The notes beneath the pieces were generated by a model. That model worked only from the letters and a program-made list of their open reading frames with translations. It ran no database searches and was not told where the DNA came from. The position numbers and the translations under genes were made by a program. A stretch of DNA of 64,000 nt, from contig JAAWWE010000011.1 of assembly GCA_021404525.1 (NCBI GenBank), positions 51,319 through 115,318 of the forward strand. Direction: 5' to 3'. Source of the DNA: Rhodobiaceae bacterium (GTDB lineage: Bacteria; Pseudomonadota; Alphaproteobacteria; Parvibaculales; Parvibaculaceae). Below are positions 27,460 through 35,623 of the stretch, piece after piece (the stretch's first letter is position 1; each line of letters starts with the position of its first letter).

Positions 27460-28632
27460 TCAGGCTGTCTCGTTGAACAGTTCCCGGCCAATCAGCATCC
27501 GCCTGATTTCGCTGGTGCCAGCGCCAATCTCATAGAGCTTGGCATCCCGCAACAACCGTCCTGTTTCATATTCATTGATATAGCCATTGCCGCCGAGCGC
27601 CTGGATCGCCTCCAGCGCCATCCAGGTTGCCTTCTCAGCTGAATAGAGAATGGCCCCAGCAGCATCCTTCCGCGCTGTCTCGTCCCGGTCGCAGGCTTTC
27701 GCCACGGCATACACGTACGCCTTACAGGCATTCATGGTTGTGTACATGTCAGCAATCTTTCCCTGCATCAGCTGAAACATGCCGATGGGCGTGTCGAACT
27801 GTTTGCGCTCATGCACATACGGCAACACCACATCCATCGCTGCCTGCATAATGCCCAGAGGGCCGCCTGACAGCACCGTGCGCTCATAATCAAGGCCACT
27901 CATCAACACGCGCACGCCGTTATTCACGCCGCCCATTACGTTCTCTTCCGGGACTTCACAATCTTCAAAGACCAGCTCGCAGGTGCTCGACCCTCGCATG
28001 CCCAGCTTGTCGAGCTTCTGGGCAGTCGAGAAACCCTTAAATCCCCGCTCGATCAGAAAGGCAGTAATCCCCTTCGGGCCAGCATCAGCGTCCGTCTTTG
28101 CATAGACCACCAGCGTGTCGGCATCTGGCCCATTAGTGATCCACATCTTGTTCCCATTGAGAACATAATGATCCACCTTTTTGTCTGCGCGGAGTTTCAT
28201 CGAGACAACATCGGATCCAGCACCTGGCTCGCTCATGGCAAGAGAGCCCACATGCTCGCCACTCATCAGCTTAGGCAGGTACTTGTCTTTCTGCTCTTGC
28301 GTCGCCCAGCGACGGATCTGGTTGACACAGAGATTAGAATGCGCCCCGTAAGACAACCCCACCGAGGCAGACCCACGGGAGATTTCCTCCATTGCAACGG
28401 TGTGAGCCAAATAGCCGAGGCCAGAGCCGCCTTGCTCCTCCTCCACCGTCAGGCCCAACAAGCCAAGCTCACCCAATTGGGGCCAGAGGTCTCGGGGAAA
28501 CTCATTGGTCGCATCGATCTCCGCCGCCCGCGGCGCGATTTTGTCAGCCGTAAAGGAACGAACCGTATCGCGGATCATGTCCACGGTTTCGCCAAGATCG
28601 AAATTGAGAGTGGGATAGTCGTTCGGGATCAT
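27460..28632 (-). CDS. Isovaleryl-CoA dehydrogenase / acyl-CoA dehydrogenase
   Basis: [90 protein letters not shown]; clustered with mccAB. Confidence 0.92.
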   Translation of the reverse strand: MIPNDYPTLNFDLGETVDMIRDTVRSFTADKIAPRAAEIDATNEFPRDLWPQLGELGLLGLTVEEEQGGSGLGYLAHTVAMEEISRGSASVGLSYGAHSNLCVNQIRRWATQEQKDKYLPKLMSGEHVGSLAMSEPGAGSDVVSMKLRADKKVDHYVLNGNKMWITNGPDADTLVVYAKTDADAGPKGITAFLIERGFKGFSTAQKLDKLGMRGSSTCELVFEDCEVPEENVMGGVNNGVRVLMSGLDYERTVLSGGPLGIMQAAMDVVLPYVHERKQFDTPIGMFQLMQGKIADMYTTMNACKAYVYAVAKACDRDETARKDAAGAILYSAEKATWMALEAIQALGGNGYINEYETGRLLRDAKLYEIGAGTSEIRRMLIGRELFNETA

Positions 28633-28641
28633 GAAATTTCC

Positions 28642-29586
28642 TTACGGCCGATAGATACTAACCAAGTCAGAAACGGTGAAGACGGTATAGACGCCGGGAC
28701 CTGTCGCACCACCAATGGCAAACAATCGGCCTTCCGACACGGCGACCGCAGCCCCATGGCGCGGTGTTGCCAGCGGCTCAGCACTCTCCCAGCCCGTGCC
28801 CGCACTATTAAGCACATTATGCTCACTGAACGTCCGAGGCGGCGACACCTGTTCGCCACCGACAACATGGATGCGCCCGTCCAGGACCGCGGCACCAATG
28901 CCTGCACGTGCCTCAGGCAGAGCTGGCCCACGACGCCATTTGCCTGCGGCAGGGTCAAGGATATCGACCCGCGCCGACGGAGAGCCATTCGGATTACGTC
29001 CACCAATCACATAAATCTCGCCAGCATGAACGGCCAATGCCAAGGCAGAGCGTTCCGCGGGAAGACTTGCCGACAGCGCACTCCATTCGTCGCTAATCGG
29101 ATCAAACACGAAAACACGGTTGGCCCGCGGACCAACGCCGCCAATCACATAAAGCTTTCCACTAACACCAACCATCTTATGCCAAGCACGAGCGCCCGGC
29201 ATGTCCGGTCCCCTCACCCAGACTCCAACGGAGGGGTCGAACTGATAGAAAGCAGCATTGTCTGGACCAGGACTTTCGGCTGTGTAGCCGCCGGTCACAT
29301 AAAGCCGACCATTCATCGACGCCATCGCTGCCTGTTGCAGCCCAAGCGGCAAGGCAGGCAGCGCCCGCCAGATATCACCAATCGTGTCATAGGCATCAAC
29401 GGAGGAGACCGGCTTGCTGATACCAGCACCGCCCGCGATATAGATTTCTTCGCCTAAGAGAGCAGACGCGGCAAAAGCACGACCCGACGCGCTCGGCGCT
29501 CCTTCAATCCACTCACCGGCCAAAACGGGTGTGAAAACAAGAGACATCAGTCCCGCAAACATCCAACTCCGAAACACTCTACGCAT
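28642..29586 (-). CDS. Exported Kelch-repeat beta-propeller protein
   Basis: Signal peptide MRRVFRSWMFAGLMSLVFTPVLAGEW; repeated GG..W...P.LP.....A motifs (GRLYVTGGY, GKLYVIGGV, GEIYVIGGR). Confidence 0.9.
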   Translation of the reverse strand: MRRVFRSWMFAGLMSLVFTPVLAGEWIEGAPSASGRAFAASALLGEEIYIAGGAGISKPVSSVDAYDTIGDIWRALPALPLGLQQAAMASMNGRLYVTGGYTAESPGPDNAAFYQFDPSVGVWVRGPDMPGARAWHKMVGVSGKLYVIGGVGPRANRVFVFDPISDEWSALSASLPAERSALALAVHAGEIYVIGGRNPNGSPSARVDILDPAAGKWRRGPALPEARAGIGAAVLDGRIHVVGGEQVSPPRTFSEHNVLNSAGTGWESAEPLATPRHGAAVAVSEGRLFAIGGATGPGVYTVFTVSDLVSIYRP

Positions 29587-29613
29587 GAGCTACCTTTCTA
29601 AGAAAACTCACCC

Positions 29614-30999
29614 CTACAACAACACAATTGCCGCCAACCCCAGGAACGCAAAAAAGCCGACCACATCGGTGACTGTGGTCACAAAAACGCTGGAGGCTAC
29701 AGCCGGGTCGATGCCAAAGCGATCAAGCCCCAGTGGCACCAAAATACCAGCAAGCCCCGCAACGATCATGTTAATCACCATCGCCGCGGCAAGCACGCCT
29801 CCAAGAAGCGGGTCCTGAAACCAGAGCGCGCCCACGATCCCCATCAGGATCGCAAACAAGACTCCGTTCAAAAAGCCGACAAGAACCTCACGTGTGATGA
29901 TGCGGCTGGTATTGATCGGCACCAGATCGCGTGTCGCCAGAGCCCGCACCGCAACAGTCATGGTTTGTGTGCCCGCATTGCCGCCCATCGACGCCACGAT
30001 CGGCATCAGGACTGCGAGCGCCACCATCGACTGAATGGTACCTTCAAACAGTGCGATGACAACTGATGCTAGTATCGCCGTCAGCAGATTGACAAACAGC
30101 CAGGAAAAACGGTTGCGTGTTGTCTCCACGACTGTGTCCGACACACTCTCCTCTGAGACGATACCACCCAAACGACGGATGTCTTCGCTCGCTTCGTCAG
30201 CAATAACAGCGACCACGTCATCCACCGTGACCACACCAACAAGCCGTTCATTCTCGTCCACGACAGCCGCAGAAATCAGGTCATACTTCTCAAACTGCAG
30301 CGCCACGTCTTCCTGATCGGTCTCTGCTGGAATGAGTGTTTGTTCCACATCCATCATATCTTCGATGGGAACCGGCCGCTTGGTCCGCATAATTCTCGAG
30401 AGCGGCACCGTACCAATGGGTCGATAGGAAGGATCAACTACGAAGATTTCGTAGAACTCATCTGGCAGGTCTTGCGCTTCCCGCAGATAGTCGATGGTCT
30501 GCCCCACATCCCAGAATGGCGGCACAGCGACAAGGTCGCGCTGCATGATGCGGCCCGCGCTATCCTCAGGATATTCAAGCGAGCGCTCAATTGCGGCACG
30601 CTCCTGCGCAGGGACCTGCTCGAGCACTTCACGTTGCTCTTCCGCGGGCATGTCTTCCAGGATGTAGACCGCATCATCAGAGTCCATTTCCTGGACGGCA
30701 GCGGCAATATCTTCCGGCGCCATAAGCTCAATGACGTCATCGCGAACGGCTTCTTCAAGCTCACTAAGAACATCTGGCTCAAGATCTGAACCAAGCGCTT
30801 GTACCAGCGCCCGAAGTTCGTCTGAGCGAACCAGCTCCAAGAGCTCTGCCTGGTCAGCAGGCCGGAGCGGCATCACCAGGGACCGAACCGCCTCATCGTC
30901 CCCCCGGTCCAACGCACGCACAACCTCCCCAACAAAGGCAGGGGTCAATGGCGTGTCCCACTCCTCCGTCTGGCTTGAAAGCTGTGTTGTATCTGTCAC
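29614..30999 (-). CDS. mgtE: Magnesium transporter MgtE
   Basis: MgtE_N, CBS pair (VTVDDVVAVIADEASEDIRRLGG) and membrane domain PIVASMGGNAGTQTMTVAVRALA; probable GTG start at 30999 (VTDTTQLSSQ). Confidence 0.95.
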   Translation of the reverse strand: MTDTTQLSSQTEEWDTPLTPAFVGEVVRALDRGDDEAVRSLVMPLRPADQAELLELVRSDELRALVQALGSDLEPDVLSELEEAVRDDVIELMAPEDIAAAVQEMDSDDAVYILEDMPAEEQREVLEQVPAQERAAIERSLEYPEDSAGRIMQRDLVAVPPFWDVGQTIDYLREAQDLPDEFYEIFVVDPSYRPIGTVPLSRIMRTKRPVPIEDMMDVEQTLIPAETDQEDVALQFEKYDLISAAVVDENERLVGVVTVDDVVAVIADEASEDIRRLGGIVSEESVSDTVVETTRNRFSWLFVNLLTAILASVVIALFEGTIQSMVALAVLMPIVASMGGNAGTQTMTVAVRALATRDLVPINTSRIITREVLVGFLNGVLFAILMGIVGALWFQDPLLGGVLAAAMVINMIVAGLAGILVPLGLDRFGIDPAVASSVFVTTVTDVVGFFAFLGLAAIVLL

Positions 31000-31145
31000 G
31001 TGAACAATGTCCTTGAAAGAGCGCTGATCAAATGGAGACGATGCGTCAATCCGGACACAAGAGCCCGATTCACCCGCTGCCGGAGTGTGCGCGAAACAAG
31101 CCCCATATGCTACCGCAGGCCTGGCGCTTGAGACGAAATTCCACA

Positions 31146-31175
31146 AAAAAAGCCGAGGCGAACCCCGGCTTTTTG
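31146..31175 (-). terminator. Rho-independent terminator downstream of tRNA-Leu
   Basis: Minus strand AGCCGGGG-TTCG-CCTCGGCT followed by T run (8-bp stem, UUCG loop). Confidence 0.85.
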
Positions 31176-31182
31176 TCAGTCA

Positions 31183-31269
31183 TGGTGCGGACGAGAAGAC
31201 TCGAACTTCCACGGGTTTTACCCCACAGCGACCTCAACGCTGCGCGTCTACCAATTCCGCCACGTCCGC
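31183..31269 (-). tRNA. tRNA-Leu(GAG), CCA encoded
   Basis: Minus strand GCGGACGTGGCGGAATTGGTAGACGCGCAGCGTTGAGGTCGCTGTGGGGTAAAACCCGTGGAAGTTCGAGTCTTCTCGTCCGCACCA; class II with variable arm; anticodon loop TTGAGGT. Confidence 0.95.
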
Positions 31270-31384
31270 AAATCACATGACTGGTAGGAAGGCGCTCATG
31301 TAACAAATCAAAGGCCTGTCGGCAAGCCTTCTCTTCCACGCAAACCAGCTTTTAGTCGCCTGAATTTGCTTGGCTTTTCAACGA

Positions 31385-32197
31385 TTAGATGCCATCGCCA
31401 TCCATATTGATCGGCAGATGGATGCCACATTCGTCTTTGTCACTGCCCTTCCAGCGCCCATCGCGATAATCCCCGCCTTCAGGAACCCGGTCTGTGCATG
31501 GCATGCATCCAATAGACCGGTAGCCATCTTTGACCAATGGGTGTTTCGGCAACCGATTGTCCACCAGATACTGGTTGAGCTCATCCTCGCCCCAGAATGA
31601 CAACGGATTGATTTTGAACCGCGTGTCACCTTGGTGGCGAACGCCGTCGACAGCACGCACCACCTCTTCTTCAATCGGGTCCATTGTCGTGCGTGTGGAT
31701 GTCTGGAAACGCTTGCGGCCGGTGATCGACGCCTTAAACGGCGCCAACGCCCGCTCTAACGGCAGAACTTTCCGCACGAAACAACAGGCATCCTGATCCT
31801 GGTTCCAAAGGCCACCATGGGGATCTTTCGCTTCCAAATCAGCAGGAAGAGGCCCGATGGCACGCAGGTCAGTGAGACCCAATTTCTCCTGCAACCTGTC
31901 GCGATACCGCAGAGTCTCGCCAAATAGCTTGCCTGTGTTCAGAAAGATAACCGGCACCGTCGGGTCAATCTCCGCCACCATATGAAGCAACACGGCCGAT
32001 TCAGCGCCGAACGACGAAACAACGGCAATCTCGCCCGGAAATTCCTCCTTGATCAAGGCTTCCAGCAATGGACCACCGACGAGCCCGGCATATTTTTCAC
32101 GCAAAACGCTCAACTCACCAGATGACACAGTTTCCGTGTCCATCATTGCCGGGCGTTCTTGTGGCTCCTTCAATTCAGCAACACTCATGACAGCCAT
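31385..32197 (-). CDS. cysH: Phosphoadenylyl-/adenylyl-sulfate reductase
   Basis: VVSSFGAESAVLLHMV, DACCFVRKVLPL, GYRSIGCMPCTDRV, KDECGIHL; CC...CxxC pattern of 4Fe-4S APS-type enzymes. Confidence 0.94.
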   Translation of the reverse strand: MAVMSVAELKEPQERPAMMDTETVSSGELSVLREKYAGLVGGPLLEALIKEEFPGEIAVVSSFGAESAVLLHMVAEIDPTVPVIFLNTGKLFGETLRYRDRLQEKLGLTDLRAIGPLPADLEAKDPHGGLWNQDQDACCFVRKVLPLERALAPFKASITGRKRFQTSTRTTMDPIEEEVVRAVDGVRHQGDTRFKINPLSFWGEDELNQYLVDNRLPKHPLVKDGYRSIGCMPCTDRVPEGGDYRDGRWKGSDKDECGIHLPINMDGDGI

Positions 32198-32742
32198 CCT
32201 TGTTGATCAATGAAAGAATCTGTTTTTTTCGAAACTTCTTCGAGCGGCAATCCTTCCGCGCGCCACGACTGCCGCAACTCTCCAATTTGGTCCAGGTGTC
32301 CTGCCCACTCGGGGCCAAATAGAGCTTCCAGATGTCGCCTCAAACGCCGCGCCAACCCCGGAGACTTCCCGCCGGTAGAAATTGTCATCGTAAGATCACC
32401 GCGGCGAACCATAGAGGGCACGTGGAAGTCACAGAGCGGTTTCACATCTTCAATATTGACCATCGCACCCAAGGAACGTGCACGCTTGGCCAGATCCTCA
32501 CCTTCGGCATCTGAGAGCCCCGCACCAAACACAAGCGAGGCGGCTTCAAGCGCAGCATTATCGGGCCTGCCGCCCACCAAACGCTGCCCAGCCTGCGCCA
32601 CAAGCTCGTCGCACGGCGTTGATGAATACACCCGAACGGAGGCATTGGCCGCGTCCAGCAGCTCCAAGCGGCGCAAAACTAGCTCGCCCTCGCCAACCAG
32701 AACGATCGCACCATTACTTACGTCAAACACGATGGGCAGCAT
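32185..32742 (-). CDS. Precorrin-2 dehydrogenase (siroheme synthase N-terminal domain)
   Basis: LPIVFDVSNGAIVLVGEGELVLRRLELLDAANASVRVYS ... DFHVPSMVRRGDLTMTISTGGKSPGLARRLRRHLEALFG. Confidence 0.9.
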   Translation of the reverse strand: MLPIVFDVSNGAIVLVGEGELVLRRLELLDAANASVRVYSSTPCDELVAQAGQRLVGGRPDNAALEAASLVFGAGLSDAEGEDLAKRARSLGAMVNIEDVKPLCDFHVPSMVRRGDLTMTISTGGKSPGLARRLRRHLEALFGPEWAGHLDQIGELRQSWRAEGLPLEEVSKKTDSFIDQQGWLS

Positions 32743-32921
32743 TGTGCCTACCTCCGAACCGCTACCAAACCTGTCTGGCAGCCAATATTGTCCACAGAGA
32801 TAGGCTGGAAATTAACAAATTTCAACCAAAGAACGTGAAATAGATTATATTACACCATTATTATGTAATAATAGAACAAGACAATACGCTTGAAGCGCCA
32901 TTCTTCGCTGGAAATCGGTGT

Positions 32922-33209
32922 TTAGCGAATTGACGTCGCCTGACTGATCTTTTCGGTAATTGAAACCGCGATCCGGTCTTCTTGGACGACAATTTCGCCC
33001 CGCGCGATCGGAATATTATTGGCCATAATCCAAACTTCGTCGTCCTGATGCGCGTCCAATTCAATGACGGCACCCCGCCCCATCTTCAGAAGCTGGTTGA
33101 TGGGCATTTTCGAGCGTCCAATGACGACCGAGAGCTCAACATAAACTTTGTCTACAGCGTTCACAGATAGAGTTCCTAAAACGGACAGAGAGCATGGGGC
33201 ATATCCCAC
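32922..33209 (-). CDS. fliN: Flagellar motor switch protein FliN-like (SpoA domain)
   Basis: VYVELSVVIGRSKMPINQLLKMGRGAVIELDAHQDDEVWIMANNIPIARGEIVVQEDRIAVSITE; possible GTG start at 33164. Confidence 0.88.
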   Translation of the reverse strand: MGYAPCSLSVLGTLSVNAVDKVYVELSVVIGRSKMPINQLLKMGRGAVIELDAHQDDEVWIMANNIPIARGEIVVQEDRIAVSITEKISQATSIR

Positions 33210-33242
33210 ACTTGGATCAAAAGGCAGTTTTTCATGCTAGAG

Positions 33243-33257
33243 TTAGCGCATGGTTAA
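33243..33257 (-). promoter_or_regulatory. Candidate CtrA box upstream of fliN
   Basis: Minus strand TTAA-CCATGCG-CTAA: one mismatch to TTAA-N7-TTAA, contains TTAACCAT; 34 nt upstream of the fliN ORF start. Confidence 0.35.
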
Positions 33258-33933
33258 TCCCTTGAATACAGCCAAAAAAACTCCTGTTCAATCACTGGAC
33301 TGGATTGTCTCCGATACCTTGGTCCCCTATGCAGAAGCGCTCGATTTCATGGAGAACCGGGCGGCAGAGATTGCAGCAGGCACAGCAAATGAGTGCGTCT
33401 GGTTGCTAGAGCATCCGCCGACCTACACCGCCGGAACGAGCGCCAAATCAGAAGATTTGCTTACACCAGAGCGATTTCCGGTGTTTGAAACCGGCCGTGG
33501 AGGTCAATACACCTATCACGGGCCGGGCCAGCGTGTTGGCTACGTGATGTTGAACCTGAAGGAACGCGGACCAGACGTAAGGGGTTTTGTCCGCAATCTG
33601 GAAGAATGGCTGATTCAGACCCTCGCCACCTTCAATGTAAAGGGCGAGCGCCGCGATGACCGCGTGGGTGTCTGGGTGCGCCGACCAGACCTCGGCCCAA
33701 CAAAAGAGGACAAAATAGCCGCAATCGGAGTTCGTGTCCGCAAATGGGTGACGTTCCACGGCGTCAGCCTCAATATCAACCCGGATCTGGAACACTTCTC
33801 AGGCATTGTTCCCTGCGGTGTTTCAGAACATGGCGTCACAAGCCTGGAAGATCTTGGACAGATCGTCTCCAACGCCGAAGTCGACATCGTGATGAAGCAA
33901 AAATTTGAAGAGATTTTTCAGAGCGCTTCATAA
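33250..33933 (+). CDS. lipB: Lipoyl(octanoyl) transferase
   Basis: [79 protein letters not shown]. Confidence 0.97.
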   Translation: MVNPLNTAKKTPVQSLDWIVSDTLVPYAEALDFMENRAAEIAAGTANECVWLLEHPPTYTAGTSAKSEDLLTPERFPVFETGRGGQYTYHGPGQRVGYVMLNLKERGPDVRGFVRNLEEWLIQTLATFNVKGERRDDRVGVWVRRPDLGPTKEDKIAAIGVRVRKWVTFHGVSLNINPDLEHFSGIVPCGVSEHGVTSLEDLGQIVSNAEVDIVMKQKFEEIFQSAS

Positions 33934-34913
33934 CGGACCCGGCCCGCGATCAAAATGCCGCCAATGCCGAGCGCAATTGAAACAAACCAGAAAAAGCCCC
34001 CAAGGACAGGAACGCCGGCACCGGCCCACAGGACGAATGAGCCCACCACAACCAGGGCTAGGCGCCGGCCAGACCCATCCCCGAACTCAAGGCCAGCAAG
34101 GTCTACCAAGAAACCACCGATAATAATCGCAGCAGTAACCATGCCCGCACAGAAGACGACCCCATAAAGGACGATCAACAGAAAAGCAAAAGGCAAACCG
34201 ATGATCGTGAAGGCGGCAAACAGGGTAACGATCGGAAGCCCAAGCATCCAGACAAGACCGTAAAAGATGGCAAGGGCTGGACTGTCAGATGCAGCCACTT
34301 GAAGCTTGTCGGACCACTTGGGAGCGGCAAAAACCAGAATGCCCGCAAAGATCGCCAGAACAAGTGCACCGGGAAGCGTGAGCTCCAGCGCAACATTGTC
34401 CGTCCCGTCTCCCTCCCAGCGTCCGCGCCAGTCGTCTGGCATCTCAGGCGCCTCCGTTGCGTCAGAAAAGAAGTGACTCTCCGTCTCTCCTTCAACACGA
34501 GCATCCTTGGCAATCTCAGCAGATGAGCTCGTGTAGTAGGACAGGTTTCCATCAATAACTGTGTCAGGTCCTAAAACCAGATCCACCGCCCAAACCGAGA
34601 CATCCCCATCAACCGGACCGTTGAGCAATACCGACTGACCGCGAATATCCAGATCACCATCAACGACACCATCCACAACGATGCGCCGACCCGCGAGCCA
34701 AGCATCCCCGTCGACCGTTGCATCGTCGGCGATCACAATCGAATCCCCAGACGCCCGCAGATCGCCTTCAATATCCTCTGATACAACAACGGCCGCACCA
34801 GCCAGGAATAAGGCCCCCTCGCTCTGCCAGCGAACGGTCGACTCCTCCGCGAGAGCTAATGTCGGCAACAATACAAACGTAAGAAGCAGACCTAAAAGTG
34901 AATTTCGCACCAT
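33918..34913 (-). CDS. Exported bactofilin-like beta-helix domain fused to multi-TM C-terminal domain
   Basis: Signal peptide; repeats [64 protein letters not shown]-terminal hydrophobic segments. Confidence 0.8.
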   Translation of the reverse strand: MVRNSLLGLLLTFVLLPTLALAEESTVRWQSEGALFLAGAAVVVSEDIEGDLRASGDSIVIADDATVDGDAWLAGRRIVVDGVVDGDLDIRGQSVLLNGPVDGDVSVWAVDLVLGPDTVIDGNLSYYTSSSAEIAKDARVEGETESHFFSDATEAPEMPDDWRGRWEGDGTDNVALELTLPGALVLAIFAGILVFAAPKWSDKLQVAASDSPALAIFYGLVWMLGLPIVTLFAAFTIIGLPFAFLLIVLYGVVFCAGMVTAAIIIGGFLVDLAGLEFGDGSGRRLALVVVGSFVLWAGAGVPVLGGFFWFVSIALGIGGILIAGRVRYEAL

Positions 34914-34934
34914 CTGTTTAGAATCCAGCCCTAA

Positions 34935-35510
34935 CTAGGTTTCCTCTGGCTGAGCACGCGAGCCGAAACAAAGCACCGCAAGCACGAGCATGACGCCATC
35001 AAGATACATCATAACAAAGATATTTACGCCTTCTCCCATTCTCAACCCTTGGAGATAGATCAAGCCTGATCTCAAGGCTATGGAAGCCAGCCAAGCAGCA
35101 CAAACGCCACCAAGCGTCGCAATAACCAGCGACAGTCTTTTGCCAGAAGGAAACCACAATGGAGCATATTTCGCGATTGATCGCGTTACCTCGATGCTAA
35201 GGGTTGCTCCAATAGCAAGTGCAATGGGCAAAAGAAATCCATTATGCAACACAGCGAATGTAGTAGTCACGATTTGTACGCCTTCGCTTGTCGTGGCTCC
35301 CATACCGATCACAAAAACTGGAATAAATAGCAAAGCCGCGCCGCCAAGGCCCAAGCCGAGAATCAAAAGCAATGCTGGAAAAACACTTTTGGGACGGGCC
35401 AATTGCAGCTGTCCTACTGCAACCGGAAAAAGAAGACATAACGAGGCAGCGACAACGGACAACCATAGAGGATATATGCCAAACACGTATCCCCCAGAAA
35501 TAGTTATCAC
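34935..35510 (-). CDS. Multi-TM membrane protein of unknown function
   Basis: 191 aa with several hydrophobic helices; no family recognised. Confidence 0.65.
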   Translation of the reverse strand: MITISGGYVFGIYPLWLSVVAASLCLLFPVAVGQLQLARPKSVFPALLLILGLGLGGAALLFIPVFVIGMGATTSEGVQIVTTTFAVLHNGFLLPIALAIGATLSIEVTRSIAKYAPLWFPSGKRLSLVIATLGGVCAAWLASIALRSGLIYLQGLRMGEGVNIFVMMYLDGVMLVLAVLCFGSRAQPEET

Positions 35511-35563
35511 TGCTTAGGCTCCGGTTTATCTGAGAGACACTATAAATTTAATCGCTAAGCCAG

Positions 35564-35600
35564 GAAAAACAACGCCCGCCAGGTCAAACCGGGCGGGCGT
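35564..35600 (-). terminator. Rho-independent terminator downstream of pccA
   Basis: Minus strand ACGCCCGCC-(11 nt)-GGCGGGCGT followed by TGTTTTTCC. Confidence 0.85.
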
Positions 35601-35623
35601 CAACACATTGATCTGAACGACGA

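Noticed and set aside
28168-29457. 429-aa plus ORF opposite ivd and the kelch gene
   Set aside because: Spans two well supported minus genes; Arg/His-rich composition typical of antisense frames.
31070-31339. 89-aa minus ORF (GRGGIGRRAALRSLWGKTRGSSSLLVRTM)
   Set aside because: It is a translation through tRNA-Leu, a well-known artefact peptide pattern.
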